DNA of 64,000 nt from Gloeopeniophorella convolvens (GCA_022496205.1 WTXD01000010.1:248001-312000); one strand, 5' to 3'; positions 10,709-22,416 are shown, numbered from the stretch's first letter. Notes: generated by a model not told the origin, from the sequence alone. Translations and numbers: made by a program.

Positions 10709-11654
10709 ATGGCAGCGCCCCGCGCGTCCGAGTACCCCTCGCCCGAAGAGGCCGCGTGCGTGCGCGCCGCAGAAAAGTTCATGGAGGAGACCATGGCCGC
10801 CTTCTCCGACCCGTCGCACGACCCGCACCACGGTCCGCCCACACCCCAAGCCCCTACTTTCTTTCTCTACGGCAGCACTCACCCATACCACCCGCAGTCC
10901 GCCGCGTCCGGCGCACCGCCCTCCGCCTCGCCCGCGCGCTCCCAACCCCACCCGACCTCCTCACCATCGACCTCGCCGCGCTCCTGCACGACGTCCTCGA
11001 CGCCAAATACGTGCCCCCCGCGTCCTACAACCACGACCCGCGCGCGTTCTTCGCGCCGCTCTTCGCCGCGCTGCCGCTCGACCTCCGCGCGGACGGCCGC
11101 GCGGACGCCGTCGTGCGCGTCGTGCGGCACGTCAGCTGGTCGACGGAGAAGCGGCTCAGGGCGCGCGGCGAGTGGGGCGCGTGGCATGAGGCGTGCGTCG
11201 AGCTGCACTGCGTGCAGGACGCGGACCGGCTCGACGCGCTCGGCGCGTTCGGTGCGTGCGCGTCCCTCTCCTTCCTCCTGTGTGTGACGGCTGAGCGCGG
11301 GCAGGCATCATGCGCTGCGCGGCGTACAGCGCCGTGACGAACCAGTGAGCACCTACATATATATGCTCGCTCTCCACCACGGCTGACGCGGACGGCACGG
11401 CAGCGCGCTGCACGCGCCCGCGGGGCACGCGGACCAGCCCGCGTCCGCGATCCAGCACTTCCACGACAAGCTGCTGCACATCCGCGGGCGGATGAAGACC
11501 GCGCCGGGGCGCGCGCTCGCCGAGGCGCGGCACAAGCTCGTGCGTGCTCCGCGCCTCTGCCCGCACCCCACTCACGTGTATGTGTGCGTTGCTGCAGATG
11601 GTCGACTTTTTGGCGGCGGTGGACACCGAGTACGGCGAAGATGCGGACGCGTAG
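10709..11654 (+). CDS. HD-domain metal-dependent phosphohydrolase
   Basis: Five exons (10709..10832, 10898..11251, 11305..11344, 11404..11539, 11598..11654) give 236 residues. Metal ligands of the HD superfamily are visible in order: DPSHDPHH then VRRV near residue 40, the doublet in LAALLHDVLDAKY, and the distal Asp in CVQDADRLDALGAFG. The C-terminal AIQHFHDKLLHIRGRMKT is characteristic of the YedJ/YpgQ-like subgroup present in bacteria and fungi. These enzymes hydrolyse phosphate esters or nucleotides; the substrate is unknown. All splice sites are GT-AG, introns 53-65 nt. A TATA-like ACATAAAG lies near 10650, about 55 bp before the ATG. It is tail to tail with TPS1, 203 bp apart. Confidence 0.85.
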
Positions 11655-11857
11655 GCGCGCAGGTAGGGGAGCGTCGACGCGCGCTGTCAATTCGAAGGGC
11701 GATCTCAACGCATCACATCGCATCGCGGCTAGGCCGTGTATCCCTGCTTGCTTTCGGTACTCTACAACATTGCATACTGTATCCAATAAAAAAAAAGGGG
11801 AAGAATCGAGACAATGCCAGCCTCGCACAGCACATCTACACGAGTTCCAACGTCCGC

Positions 11858-13712
11858 TCACGACGCCGAGCCAGACCTGTCGATCTCGACGGGCGCCGAC
11901 CCCGCAGGCAAGCGCGTGCCGCCCGCGCTGCCGGGCAGCAGCACGGCCTGCGAGCCGCGCTCCGCCGCGACGCCCTCCGCGCCGGGCGTGATCTTGAGCA
12001 TCTCGCGCACAAACGACGTGCCCCAGAACGCCGCGCTGTACTTGGTGACGTACTTGAACAGCTTGCGGTGGTTCTCCGCGCGCGCCTCGGCGGGCAGCGT
12101 CACCGCCTCGTGGATCGCGTCCGCGACCTGCTGGCTGTCCCACGGGTTCACGACGATCGACCCGTTGAGCGACTGCGCCGCGCCCGCGAACTCGGAGAGG
12201 ATCATCACGCCCTGCCGCTCCTGCTGGCACGCGATGTACTCGTACGACACCTGCGCGCGGGCTGCGTCAGCATGCGTGCGGCTCGGCGTACTGGGGGGAT
12301 GCGCACCAGGTTCATGCCGTCGCGCGTGCTGGACACCAGGCAGACGTCGCTGACCGCATAGAGCGCGCACAGCTCGTCGAACGGCAGGCTCTTGTGCATA
12401 AAGTGGATCGGCATGAACTCGACCGTGCCGAAGCGGCCGTTGATGCGGCCGACGAGCTCGTTGACCGTCGCGCGCAGGTTCTGGTACTCCTCGACGTCCT
12501 GGCGCGACGGCACCGCGAGCTGCGCGAGTACGACCTTGCCGATCCACTCGGGGTGCTGCGTGAGGAAGAGCTCGAGCGCGTGCAGCTTCTGCGGCACGCC
12601 CTTGATATAGTCGAGCCGGTCAACGCCGACGATGACCTTGACGCCGCTGAAACGCTGCTCGAGCGCCTTGATGCGCTTCTGCACCGATTCTTTCTTCAAA
12701 TTCTGCAGCGCACAGCACGATTAGTGCGCAGATCGCGTGCAAAGCGCGGGATACGTGCCTCTGTGAACGACGAGGGGTCGATGCCGATGGGGAAGGTGCC
12801 GACGTGCGCAAGGCGGCCCTCAAACTCGACACCGTTGGGCATCGTAGGCAGCGAGAGGATTCGCGTGCACGACGAAAGGAAGTGGCGCGCATAGTCGTAC
12901 GTGTGGAAGCCAATCAAGTCCGAGTAGAGCACGCCAAGGAGGATCTCGCGGCGGACGGGCAAGATTCTGCAGTTCGGCAGGCGCCGTCAGCAAAAAAAAA
13001 GGCGCGCGGGACGCGAAATGACCACGGACCTGTAAATCTCGGAGGACGGGAAGGGCGTGTGGAGGAAAAAGCCGATCTTGACGCCGGGCACGGTCTCGCG
13101 GGCGTCGAGGGGGTAGTCCTCAGACTCGACGCCTTCGGTGATGTTGGCGAGCTCGTTGGCAGTGAATTCACGAGTCTGCTCCGGGCCGGTGACGAGCCCG
13201 CGGAGGAGCATCGGGAGGAGCATGAGGTGGTAGTCCTGCACCCAGACCATCGAGTTCTCGCGGACTTGCTTGCGGACGGCCTCTGCGAAGCGCATGTTGG
13301 CGATGCGGTACGCGAGCCAGTTCTCCTCGTCAAAGTTCATCTCGCCCGGGTGGTAATGGAAGAGGGGCCAGAGGATCGAGTTGGAGAAGCCGTTGTAGTG
13401 GCGGTCGGCGACGTCGTCGTCGAGGTAGACGGCCTGGCAGGAGTACTCCTCCATGAGACGCTTGTCGACGATGGGACGCTCCTTTGGAGGGATGTAGAAG
13501 CCGGGCCATCCGATCCAGGTGAAGGACATGGACTTTTTGGTGCCGGAGAGGGCAGAGACGAGGCCGCCGGAGGACATTTTGAAGTGGTACTCGCCCTGAG
13601 CATCCTTGGAGATGGTGATGGGGAGACGGTTGGAGACGACGATGAGATGCTGCTCGCGGGGAACGTCGAGCTGGGGGGACGCGGGGTCGCCGAGGGACGG
13701 ATCTGCAGTCAT
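11858..13712 (-). CDS. TPS1: Trehalose-6-phosphate synthase
   Basis: Four exons (13712..13030, 12966..12759, 12702..12307, 12250..11858) encode 559 residues of glycosyltransferase family 20. Diagnostic segments: LIVVSNRLPITISK, SSGGLVSAL, TWIGWPGFYIP, NGFSNSILWPLFHYHPGE, WVQDYHLMLLPMLLR, KIGFFLHTPFPSSEIYR, the loop VIVGVDRLDYIKGVPQK, and SSTRDGMNLVSYEYIACQ. The enzyme joins UDP-glucose and glucose-6-phosphate, the first step of trehalose synthesis in the cytosol, and often controls glycolytic flux. The second intron (12758-12703) has no usable GT donor. A GC donor (GAG|GCACGT) with ACTAAT branch site and CTGCAG acceptor restores FTENLKKESVQKRI exactly. No C-terminal phosphatase domain, so this is the synthase subunit alone. 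Confidence 0.95.
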
Positions 13713-14378
13713 GGCGGGAGGAGAGAACGGTGACGGGGAGGAAGTAAGAGAAGGGCCTTAAGTATGAGAAGAGGGCGAGGTTATCACTTGGGTTATCAGA
13801 TCTGAGACCGAGCGAGGAGGAGGAGATGTCCGCTTTGCACTAAATACTTATTGATCCTTGCCTGTGACCGACTGATGACGTCGTCACCTGCTATCTTGCA
13901 TCAAACAAATTATCCAGTCACACCACTCGACCCCCTCGCGTCCACACATCTCGCATTCGCTGCTCTCGCCGTCACAATCACAGCGTAGAAAACAACAGCG
14001 AGGCGAGGGTGAGTTTGCTGGATTGTCTCCGGGCCGCGCGAGGAGACCGATGAAATCCCGGACAATCCCAGCCAACATCCAAATCGGGCACACAGCTGCA
14101 GAATCTCTCGCAGCGGCGCCTCTCCCAATCCTCTCTGCGCCGGTCGCCTGTTGCTGCTCTGCCAATCTGGCATCTCCCATCTTACGTCCTCGGTGAAAAC
14201 ACACGCACGTTCCTGCGTCCGTGCGTCCCCGTAGTTTGCCAGCACTCTCCCGCCCCGGCATTCCCTCGGCATCCTATCAGTCCAGCTCACTCATCGTGCT
14301 CAGCTCATCGTCAATTTTTAATCGTGAGATAGCTAGCTAACATCCACGAGCATCACCCGAAAGCCGCGAAGCAGTCGA
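13713..14378. other. Intergenic between TPS1 start and P0 end
   Basis: Contains the TPS1 upstream region. No supported gene; short minus-strand frames near 13884-14290 lack family motifs. Confidence 0.5.
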
Positions 14379-15482
14379 TCAGTCGAAGAGGCCGAGGCCC
14401 TGTCACACGCCATCAGTACTGAATGGACACGCGTTCGACAGCAGCAACTCACCATGTCATCGTCAGATTCTTCCTCCTTCTCCTCTACCTTCTCTTCCGC
14501 CTTGGCCGGAGCCTCGCCCGCGGCAGCAGTAGCAGGGGTAGCCGCAACAGCGAACGCCTCGGGGTTGGCGAGGTACTCCTTGGCCTAGCAAAAGAATCAG
14601 CGCTTCGAACGGTGTACTCAGAGACAACGGGACTGTACCTTCTCAGCACCCTCGAAGGTGTAGTCGGTCACGAGAGCAATGGCAAGCAGGTTCTTGTACG
14701 CATTGACAAGAGAGTGGGTGACCGAGACGAGCGTCGGGTAGTTGAGGGCAAGCGAGATGGCCGCAATGGTCTTAATACCAGCCAAGAAGCGGTCAATAAG
14801 CTCATCCGCAGACACGTCGAGGACCTCGGGCGCGAAGATGTTGCCCTGGTCGAAGATCTGCACGACCGTCATACCGTACGTGAACGGCGAGATGTTTAGC
14901 ATGTTCAGGAGCGTCGCCTCGGACGGTCCGACACGGGTGCCGGCCTTGACGACCTCGACATCTGACACGATTTCAATGGTACCACGAGCGATCTTGGTGG
15001 GGATACCGAGAGCCTGGAAGAAGGACGTCTTGCCGGGCTCCATGCCGGTGTTGCCAGCAGGGACCACGACGCTCTTCGGGGCGAGCGCACCCGCGCGGGC
15101 GGGCGCAGCGACCTTGTTGGAGGTGATGATGTCGCGGATCTCGGGGAGGTCATCAGAGGTGAACACGAAGCCGATGTTGCCGCGGACATGGGGGAGGAGA
15201 CGCTCGAGCTGCGGGTTCTCGCTGATGATGCTACGGAGCGCGCGGCGGACCATGGTGTTCTTGCCCATCAGGACGACACCCTTGCCACGGAGGGAGACAC
15301 GGATCTGATGCATCTGGTTCGAGCCGACGTTGTCGACATTGACGAGGAAGATCGAGGCTAAGGGCGCATACAATTCAGCATGCGCTGGGATGCATGAAAG
15401 ACGCGGGCTACGCACGGTACTTGGCGATAAGCTCCTTGAGCTTAACGAAGTAGACTTCCTTCTGAGAGCGAGTGGCACCCAT
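14379..15482 (-). CDS. RPP0: 60S acidic ribosomal protein P0
   Basis: Exons 15482..15416, 15357..14639, 14584..14453 and 14399..14379 give 312 residues, the usual length. The L10 domain is clear: [62 protein letters not shown]. The Ala-rich hinge ([15 protein letters not shown]) precedes an acidic stretch and the universal stalk tail DDDMGLGLFD. The last 21-nt exon supplies only GLGLFD and the stop. P0 binds 25S rRNA and anchors the P1/P2 dimers that recruit and activate translational GTPases. Introns are 58, 54 and 53 nt, all GT-AG. Confidence 0.97.
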
Positions 15483-15916
15483 TTTTTAGATTGGTGGCCT
15501 GTTCGAGCCCAGTGTTCTCAGGATGCGCTCCTCGAGGGGACCGTAGTGACTCACGAGAGACAAGTGTCTATGGATACAGATATGCGATGTGTGGAGTATT
15601 CCGAGTGCCTCCCTATTGACCTCTGCATTGCAGTGAGACGATGGGACCCTAATTACCCAGAGAAACGTCAAAACTGACCTTGTGCCAATGGATTTTTCAA
15701 GGCGACTGGATCGGCGTGAAGTGTGACAGAAAGCGCGAATTTGCGACTGTCGATTGTCCATGGCCCGAGATTAGAGTTAAGGTTCACGTACCGGAAATCG
15801 CCGATATTGAGGCTCCGCGCGAGAGGTGATCGTAGCGCCGGCGCGGGCAACCGAGACACGTCGAACCTCTGGCGGCGCGTTGGCTGCTCTCAGTTGCGCG
15901 CCGTGACCGCGATGGA
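15483..15916. promoter_or_regulatory. Divergent intergenic region, P0 / PPR-like gene
   Basis: A 434-bp region between two divergent start codons. It must hold both promoters. No obvious TATA box. Confidence 0.5.
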
Positions 15917-18900
15917 ATGTTGCGATGTGCTCTTCGTGCTCTACCACGAGCCCCCGCATCTGCGCGCGCATTCCACTCATCGTACGCCCGTCTGTTTTGC
16001 TGTCGTGTTGTGTCACGCTTACCACGTTGCACTAGCTACATCGCTGGCTCTGACGTTCGCAGACACACAACGCTTCTACCCACGGCCATGACGGATACAC
16101 CGGTCCTTACCCCATCAAGCGCTTCAGGTTGTACAAAGGTCCTAACTTTGGAGGTGAAACGACACCCGTATCCATCCTCCGTCCCAGCAATCCGCACCCT
16201 CCGCCGTATACTCTCCCACTCAAACTTAACTTCTGAAACCCCCGAGGTGCTCCCTGTACGCGCGCTTCGCGAGATATACTATGCCTCCCATGCCAGAGAC
16301 ATGCTGGGCGACCTCGGCAGCCCGCGTTTCAGCGCTCTCATATCCCTCTTTGGCACCATTTCCATGTCGTCACCCCCAGCTCGGTACGAGAGTCCTTTGG
16401 CCCAGCATGTGGATAGCGGTACATCGCGAGGCTGGTGGGGCTTTGTCTTTCAGATGGTGCGGGACAAGAAGCGGATCGTGGGAGGTCTTATAGAGAGTGA
16501 CCTGTACTGGCTCGTCACGTCGAAGGCAGCGGAGGCGGGCTTGGACATCGGGGTAATATACACCGGAGAAGATGGTGAGTTCATTGTTGGACGCGGGATC
16601 CTTTGGCTAACGGGTTATGCAGCTACCAGTCCCCGACTTGCAACCGCGCGAGAGCAGTTTCTCTACATCGACACCAGGACCGCACCCGCAGACGAATACG
16701 TGCCGTATCTGAAGGCGTTGCTTTCCCTCAAGAATCCTGGCGGGGCGAGAGAGGCGGCAGCCTGGCTTTGTTATCTAGCGAAGCGCGACATCTATTGCCC
16801 ACCCAGCTTGCTTGGAGTTCTTTGGTCTCTTGTGCTCAACAACAAGACTCCTCCGGATGACGTGAAGCAGGAAATCCTCAGTGTCTTGTCCCAGCGCCTC
16901 ACCCTGCCAGTCGATTTTACCAAAGACGCCCGAAAACGCTTCGCTTCTCTTCCCCCGGAGCCTGCGTTAGACCCAGATACACCAGAGCAGCACCCCTCCT
17001 TCTGCCTCACCGCCTCAGATTTGGCCCACCAAGTCACGCGCATCCTATTCCCGCGCGTCGCCCCCTCGCAATCCGGCACCCCTTCCCAGCTCGCCATACA
17101 AGAGTGGGCGCACTCGGAGACCCAACGCATGTTCTCTCCCACTGCCCGCATCGAGTTCCGCTGGCGAAACCTAGTGTACCTCGCCCTTGCCAACTCTTCG
17201 TCCCCGCCAAACTCCCCGGCCGCAATGTCTGCCCTCAAGGGTCTCGGCGAGGCACGACTCTCTGCTGCCGATTTTGGACTAGTTGCGATAATCGTCCTCT
17301 TTGAGCGCATCACCAATACACCCAGCGTTCCGCCCAACTGGCACCACTTCATACGCTCCCTGTGGACCTCATGGGCCAATATCATACACAACGACGCAAA
17401 CACACATCGTGCCCTGATACGCCCCCTCCTTGGCACATTCTTCCGCCTTGCTGCAGTCACACGCGACGCGTCGCTCGTTGGGTCATGTGTGCGCCTAGCG
17501 TCGGTTGGGTTTTGGCAGTTTGATCTCGGCGACGACGCCGCGCGGCGACAGGTGCAGCTCCTCGCCATCGAATATCTGGCTACGGCAGTCCTTTCGGGCG
17601 ATGCTGTTTGGGAGAGGATCATCGCCGAGCTTCCTCCACACGTCGTGTTCCCGCAGTGGCACCCAATGCTGCTGGCCAAGACCATTCTGCGCCTCGTGCG
17701 CCTCGACGCACAGCGCGCAGTCGATGTGTATCATGTGTGGCGGCGCTACCTTCCCGTACCAGACCTGTCTGCATCACTGGGACCAATGCTGGTTGAAGAA
17801 GGCCACACTGACCTCGCCATGCCCATCCTCGCTACGGTCGACTTCACAGGCACGTCGCTCGGCGCAGTGTTCCGCCCGCTCGCCAAGCAAGGCGCCTGGT
17901 ACATCGACCTCGAGCTCGCGTCCATCCTCGCCAAAGCCCTTCTCGCCGTGTCAGCGTCAGAATCGCCCCTGCAAACCACCAACGCACGCCGCTACATCTC
18001 CTGGGCGCTCCTGGCGCTCGTGTGCTCCGCACAAGCCCCCGCCGCCGTTGCCGTGTTCAAGAACGTGCGCGCGTGGGCTCCCGGCTTCTTCAACGGCCGC
18101 ACCGTCCGCGCCTTCCTCGTCGCGCTCCTGCACCACAGGCAGTTCCGCAGCGCCGTGGAAGTCGCAATGCTCTCCCCAAACAAGCGATGGCGCCGTTTCG
18201 TTCAGCACGGGCTCTTGCAAAGGGGCGAAGCACCCCGCGCCATGCGCCAACTCGGCCTGCCCACCTCGCGCGCATGGCTCCACGGCGCGCTCCAGCACCC
18301 GCGCTTCAGCCACGGTCAGCGCCACTGCCCCGCGCAAGCAAACCTCCGCACGCGGCACTGGCTTGCGCGCCGCGTGCGCACGCCCGCCGAAGTGCGTCGC
18401 GGGATGCGCGCGCTTACCCGTACGCGCGGCGTCGGCCTCGCGCGGCGCATTTTGCGCGACGTGCGCGCGCTGCACGATGCAGGCACGCGCACCGCGCTAG
18501 GAAACATCGTCCTGCATGGGCACGCGGCGCAGCGCCACGGCGCACGCGGTGTGCTGCGCGCGCTCGCGCAGCTCGTGCACGGACACGCGTTCGCGCCCGA
18601 CCGCGTCACAACGAACATCGTCGTAGGCGCAGCGCTGCGCGCGCCGGGGCTGGTCGACGCCGCGCGCGTGCGAGCGCTGGTCGACTATTTCGTGTGGCGC
18701 GGATACCCCGGGCGCACGGCGGGCGGCGGGGTGCCGTTCGGGACGGGCGAGGCGCGCGCGCGGGACGCGGCGGTGCTGCATGGCGTGCGCGTCCCGGTGC
18801 CGCGGTCGCAGCTGTCGTTCGCGCGGCACGTCGAGCCGCTGTACAAGTTGTTTGTCAAGGCGCTGTTTGTGCGGGGGGACGTCGCGGGCGCGCGGAGGGT

Positions 18901-18976
18901 CGTGGGGCTATTGAAGGAGGCGGAGAGGGCGGAGGCGGAGCGGGTGAGGCAGCTGCGGCGTGCGAGAAGCACGTAG
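15917..18976 (+). CDS. Large helical PPR-like protein, probably mitochondrial
   Basis: One long frame from the ATG at 15917, interrupted by a probable 48-nt intron (16575-16622, GTGAGT ... GGCTAAC ... GCAG). That intron is a multiple of three and lacks a stop, so retention would still read through. Splicing gives about 1003 residues. The N-terminus (MLRCALRALPRAPASARAFHSS) is rich in Arg and Ala without acids and looks like a mitochondrial presequence. The body is almost entirely amphipathic helix pairs, as in fungal pentatricopeptide-type RNA-processing factors. No single canonical 35-residue repeat stands out, so the family is an inference. From about 18200 to the end codon use is much more GC-rich, and a fragment of this part is duplicated at 22434-22647. 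An alternative start is the ATG at 16088, downstream of the presequence. Confidence 0.7.
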   Translation: MLRCALRALPRAPASARAFHSSYARLFCCRVVSRLPRCTSYIAGSDVRRHTTLLPTAMTDTPVLTPSSASGCTKVLTLEVKRHPYPSSVPAIRTLRRILSHSNLTSETPEVLPVRALREIYYASHARDMLGDLGSPRFSALISLFGTISMSSPPARYESPLAQHVDSGTSRGWWGFVFQMVRDKKRIVGGLIESDLYWLVTSKAAEAGLDIGVIYTGEDGEFIVGRGILWLTGYAATSPRLATAREQFLYIDTRTAPADEYVPYLKALLSLKNPGGAREAAAWLCYLAKRDIYCPPSLLGVLWSLVLNNKTPPDDVKQEILSVLSQRLTLPVDFTKDARKRFASLPPEPALDPDTPEQHPSFCLTASDLAHQVTRILFPRVAPSQSGTPSQLAIQEWAHSETQRMFSPTARIEFRWRNLVYLALANSSSPPNSPAAMSALKGLGEARLSAADFGLVAIIVLFERITNTPSVPPNWHHFIRSLWTSWANIIHNDANTHRALIRPLLGTFFRLAAVTRDASLVGSCVRLASVGFWQFDLGDDAARRQVQLLAIEYLATAVLSGDAVWERIIAELPPHVVFPQWHPMLLAKTILRLVRLDAQRAVDVYHVWRRYLPVPDLSASLGPMLVEEGHTDLAMPILATVDFTGTSLGAVFRPLAKQGAWYIDLELASILAKALLAVSASESPLQTTNARRYISWALLALVCSAQAPAAVAVFKNVRAWAPGFFNGRTVRAFLVALLHHRQFRSAVEVAMLSPNKRWRRFVQHGLLQRGEAPRAMRQLGLPTSRAWLHGALQHPRFSHGQRHCPAQANLRTRHWLARRVRTPAEVRRGMRALTRTRGVGLARRILRDVRALHDAGTRTALGNIVLHGHAAQRHGARGVLRALAQLVHGHAFAPDRVTTNIVVGAALRAPGLVDAARVRALVDYFVWRGYPGRTAGGGVPFGTGEARARDAAVLHGVRVPVPRSQLSFARHVEPLYKLFVKALFVRGDVAGARRVVGLLKEAERAEAERVRQLRRARST

Positions 18977-20399
18977 TTACTTACAGTAGAGACTCGAGAT
19001 GCGTCGCCTGTAGCGGCGCCTGCTTTGCTTGCAGACACTGGGAGGTGGGCCGAAATAAACTGAAAACCGAAGGATAACTAGTGTTTGGCTTTATTTGCCA
19101 ATAGCAAGCGCCTGGTGAGCGGGGAACTTTGGTGTTTGTTGCCATTGGGTTCCTCAGGGTTTACATGTTCCAGAGCACTGTCGGGATCGTCGACGTTGCG
19201 TCGGCCTTCGCTGGGGTCTTCCATTACTCCGCTAGGATGTCCCGCAGTATTTTCAAGTTCCGGAGCACTATTCAACGCTCCTGGGCTCACCCACCTCCCT
19301 TTACGCCATCAATCGCCCATATTACCTCCGATACAGCCTACTCAACCCATCTATCAATGTTGTGCCGACTGTACATACTTGTTCTGGGCCACACGGTAAC
19401 TAGGTCGGCATAAGCAGCGATATTGGGGCCGCCGTTAGCAAGGCCCAAGAGTATGTTACTGTTTCTGAGCGTGAAGAGGTTCACACCGCCCCGCAACGCA
19501 TAGCCAAAGGTGTGCTTCAAATTTATCCGAATGTGACTACAACTTGGCTGAGTCCATGCCGCATTATCAGAGGAACCCTGGGATACAGCTACAGCTGGTC
19601 AGTGCATCATTGGGAAGCCCACTGCGCAATCATTGTGAGCCACTTCGCTCTCGCAATGCTGATCAAGAGAGAAGGCAGGGTTTATCGCCGCCGGAGTCTT
19701 CGGATCCGACTTGTATAGGCCTGCCTCCGCGGAGCACCCAGGAGTCATAGATCATGGACCTTTACTATGATTCTCTTGAGTATTCAACACTATCTGATCT
19801 ACCTAGCAGCACTCAAAGCTCATATATGTATTTCTACTGCCACCTCGCCGTGCACCTCAAGGTACCCAGCGCGCCCCGCACCGCAAGCTCTCAAGGTGTG
19901 CGATTTCGGGGACTGTCGCTTCGTCGGGAACTTCAGTGAGGTCCTAGCGCCCTTGCTAAACTCTTCAGGAGAAGCATGCGCCAAGTGTCAACTCGGTCGT
20001 TCTTTGGAACCATATCTATTCACTCGTCATCACTGGTACTGTACGTCCCAAGTGCATCATGATATTCCATCCGCTCATTCGCCACAATGTTTTTAGGTCG
20101 GTGCTCCCACACCAGCGCTACTCGAGGGCGCATGGCTCACGATTCTCTGCATAGCATTGGTATTGATGATTCCGGCCCAGCTCAGCACGGTCGTCGTTCA
20201 AGGAAGGTTCCCATGAACCTGTCAGCCTCCTGAAACCTTTCTCTCCAGCGCCGATCGCCGCGTATTCTTTATATCTCATCCATGATGAGAAACACGCGAA
20301 ATACAAAACCCAACAACTCCCCCGTCTCGAAGCTCGAGTGTTCTCCCCCACCCCCCGCTCGATCTGTATCTGCACTATCGGACTAACCGGTTAATCAAC
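18977..20399. other. Intergenic, no supported gene
   Basis: Moderate GC, short frames only. A TTTATAT box at about 20268-20274 probably serves the 7-TM gene starting at 20400. A plus-strand peptide near 19880 (LKVCDFGDCRFVG) resembles a kinase DFG loop but has no surrounding kinase motifs. Confidence 0.45.
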
Positions 20400-21791
20400 A
20401 TGTCCGAGGCTGAAACTCTAAGGTTCCTGACCGCTCTTTTGAAGACGAGCATCGCCTCCGGAGTTCTGTATGGTGCGTTCTCAATTGTAGCCTCTGAGTC
20501 ACTACTATGCTTGAAGACGTTTGCAGGAGTATATGCCGTCTCGTATATCGCGTCAACATGCGTCCTCTTGTAAGGCCATCGTGTCAATCATTAGGATTCT
20601 CACGCCTCCCGTAGTTTCCAAAGGAAATCGCTCAGATCATCATCGCTGTGGTTCATGTTAGCAGTCACCGCGCTCATGTTCATCCTCAGCACTGTTGCAT
20701 TCGCTCTGAGCGTGTGCATGACTCAACAGCAACTACCTCAGCTATTGAATCTCGTTGAATCTGAGCGGTCACAAGTTCGTGCCTTAGGGGTAGCTGTCGA
20801 CATATTCGCTGTCATCACAAGACTGAATGTAAGTCCTTCCTGTTAGTGTATAATTGCTCATCAAAAGTGAGATTCCCTCCAGCCCATTCTGAGCGACATA
20901 GTCTGTGCGTGGCGCGCGGTCATCCTCTGGCACTCGCACCGGCGTGTGATCGCCTTGCTCACCGCCACCATTATTGGCACTATCGGTACGCGAGGGCATC
21001 CTTATCTTCCGTCTATCCCGCCGCAGTTGACTTATTCATGATCAATATGTCACAGGAGCGGCCGGCTACAACCTGAGCCTGGCACTCGTGACCACGAGCG
21101 GGAGCAGCAATGTTAACCTAGATCCGGAGCAAGGCAAGGCCATTCTGGTTTTTGTCGTGCCCATGCTCGGCACGAATCTCATCTCGACTGGGCTGATCGG
21201 CTGGAAGGCATGGTGCGCGTTCTCTCCATGCAACATATATAGCGAGTTGCGTTGATCGGATAGACATAGGGAGCACCGAAAAAAGGCGCAAATGGTACAA
21301 ACACAGCCCGACAAGGGTAATGGAGCAGGACGCGTTGAAAGGGTTCTCGGGCTGCTCATCGAGTCCGGCGCAGTGTACTGTCTCTTTTGGGTGCGCCCTT
21401 GATTTTCCGGAATCTTGCCCGCTCATATCGTTGATCGTCCCCCCTGATCTGCTGCCATGCAGGTGTTATACTTGCTGACAGAATTCGAGGTCCTCCCTGG
21501 CTCGCGCTCTCTCATCGTGAACATGGTCATGATCTACGTCTCTGTAGGCTCCACCGTCTTGGGGTCAGAGACAAGGTGTAATGATTGTTGTTACAGAGCA
21601 TCTACCCGACACTGATAATAGTCATCGCGGGATTACGGCGCAGTCAGTGCGAACGCTACGCCACGGTCTCACGGGATACGCAGTTCGTGCGGTCAACGCC
21701 CCAGGATGAACGCGTGGTGACTATTCGGCAGGAGTCGATTATGTTGGTCAGCGTGAGCGATTTCGATGTCGCCGAAAGAGGTGCCTCGTAG
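20400..21791 (+). CDS. Seven-transmembrane orphan protein, Agaricomycete type
   Basis: Eight exons (20400..20472, 20527..20569, 20615..20828, 20883..20985, 21056..21212, 21270..21390, 21463..21543, 21597..21791) give 328 residues. Seven hydrophobic helices are visible, for example GVLYGVYAVSYIASTCVLL, FMLAVTALMFILSTVAFAL, RVIALLTATIIGTIGAAGY, ILVFVVPMLGTNLISTGLI, and VNMVMIYVSSIYPTLIIVI. A conserved-looking DIVCAWRAVILW segment follows helix 3. This matches a large lineage-specific family of Agaricomycete integral membrane proteins with GPCR-like topology. No ligand or G-protein motif is identifiable. The C-terminal tail is cytosolic and polar (RSTPQDERVVTIRQES). All introns are 45-72 nt and GT-AG, so the gene looks intact although it borders a repeat-rich island. 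Confidence 0.8.
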
Positions 21792-22010
21792 ATCCCTCAA
21801 AATTAGTGGTTCGAGATGTCGTAGTACTCGCACCAGTGCCGGAGCGTATCGTGGACCCTGGGTGACTTGTTTGATGGCGCTGGCGGTAGCCTGAGATCTT
21901 GTGTGGCTTTGGATGCCTCGAGTAGAATTTTTCAGGGAAACCCTCCCTCGATAATTAGCTTGAATTGCTGTTGATTAAGCCGGAGACGCCCATTACTTGT
22001 GAGCGCTTGA

Positions 22011-22416
22011 GCACGAGGATCATCAAAATGACGGAACACGTACCACAGAGCATCGAACGAAGCAGTGCGAAACACCATCGCCGCCATCGCCAGACGAGTA
22101 AGAAGGCTTTGAGAGCTCATACGAGCAAATAGGAAATACTTTACTCGGTTTTTGTGAAGCACCCGCTGAGCAAGAGCGTCCGAAGGCACAAGACTCGGAC
22201 AGAGAGACTCGGGGTGCGGCCCTGTGTGCCATCATATTACTGCCATAATGATCCCGCAGGTACAACCAACATATTGGCAACATACAGGTTGGCTCTCTCG
22301 TTTATTGCATTATCGTGAAAGTATATGGGCCTAAGGAGGCCTTCGCATTCAAGGTTTTGGCAACATGCAAGATGATGAAGCTTGAAGTCAAGTGAATCTG
22401 CGAAGCTGAACTCGCG
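22011..22416. repeat. Dispersed repeat, copy A
   Basis: About 400 bp that matches 26436-26797 in the same orientation, for example through GATCATCAAA, GCATCGAACGA, AACACCATCGCCGCCA, GACAGAGAGACTCGGGGTGC, GGAGGCCTTCGCATTCAAG and CTGCGAAGCTGAAC. Copy A has an extra AT-rich segment near 22228-22250. On the minus strand it retains an open peptide MVFRTASFDALWYVFRHFDD, so it may be a decayed protein-coding element. Its right end abuts the PPR-gene fragment. Confidence 0.75.

Noticed and set aside
19085..19413. Overlapping plus-strand frames of about 100 residues
   Set aside because: Two frames are equally open, with no domain and no splice continuation.
19860..19960. Kinase-like LKVCDFGDCRFVG peptide
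   Set aside because: No catalytic loop, Gly loop or other kinase motif in any frame nearby.
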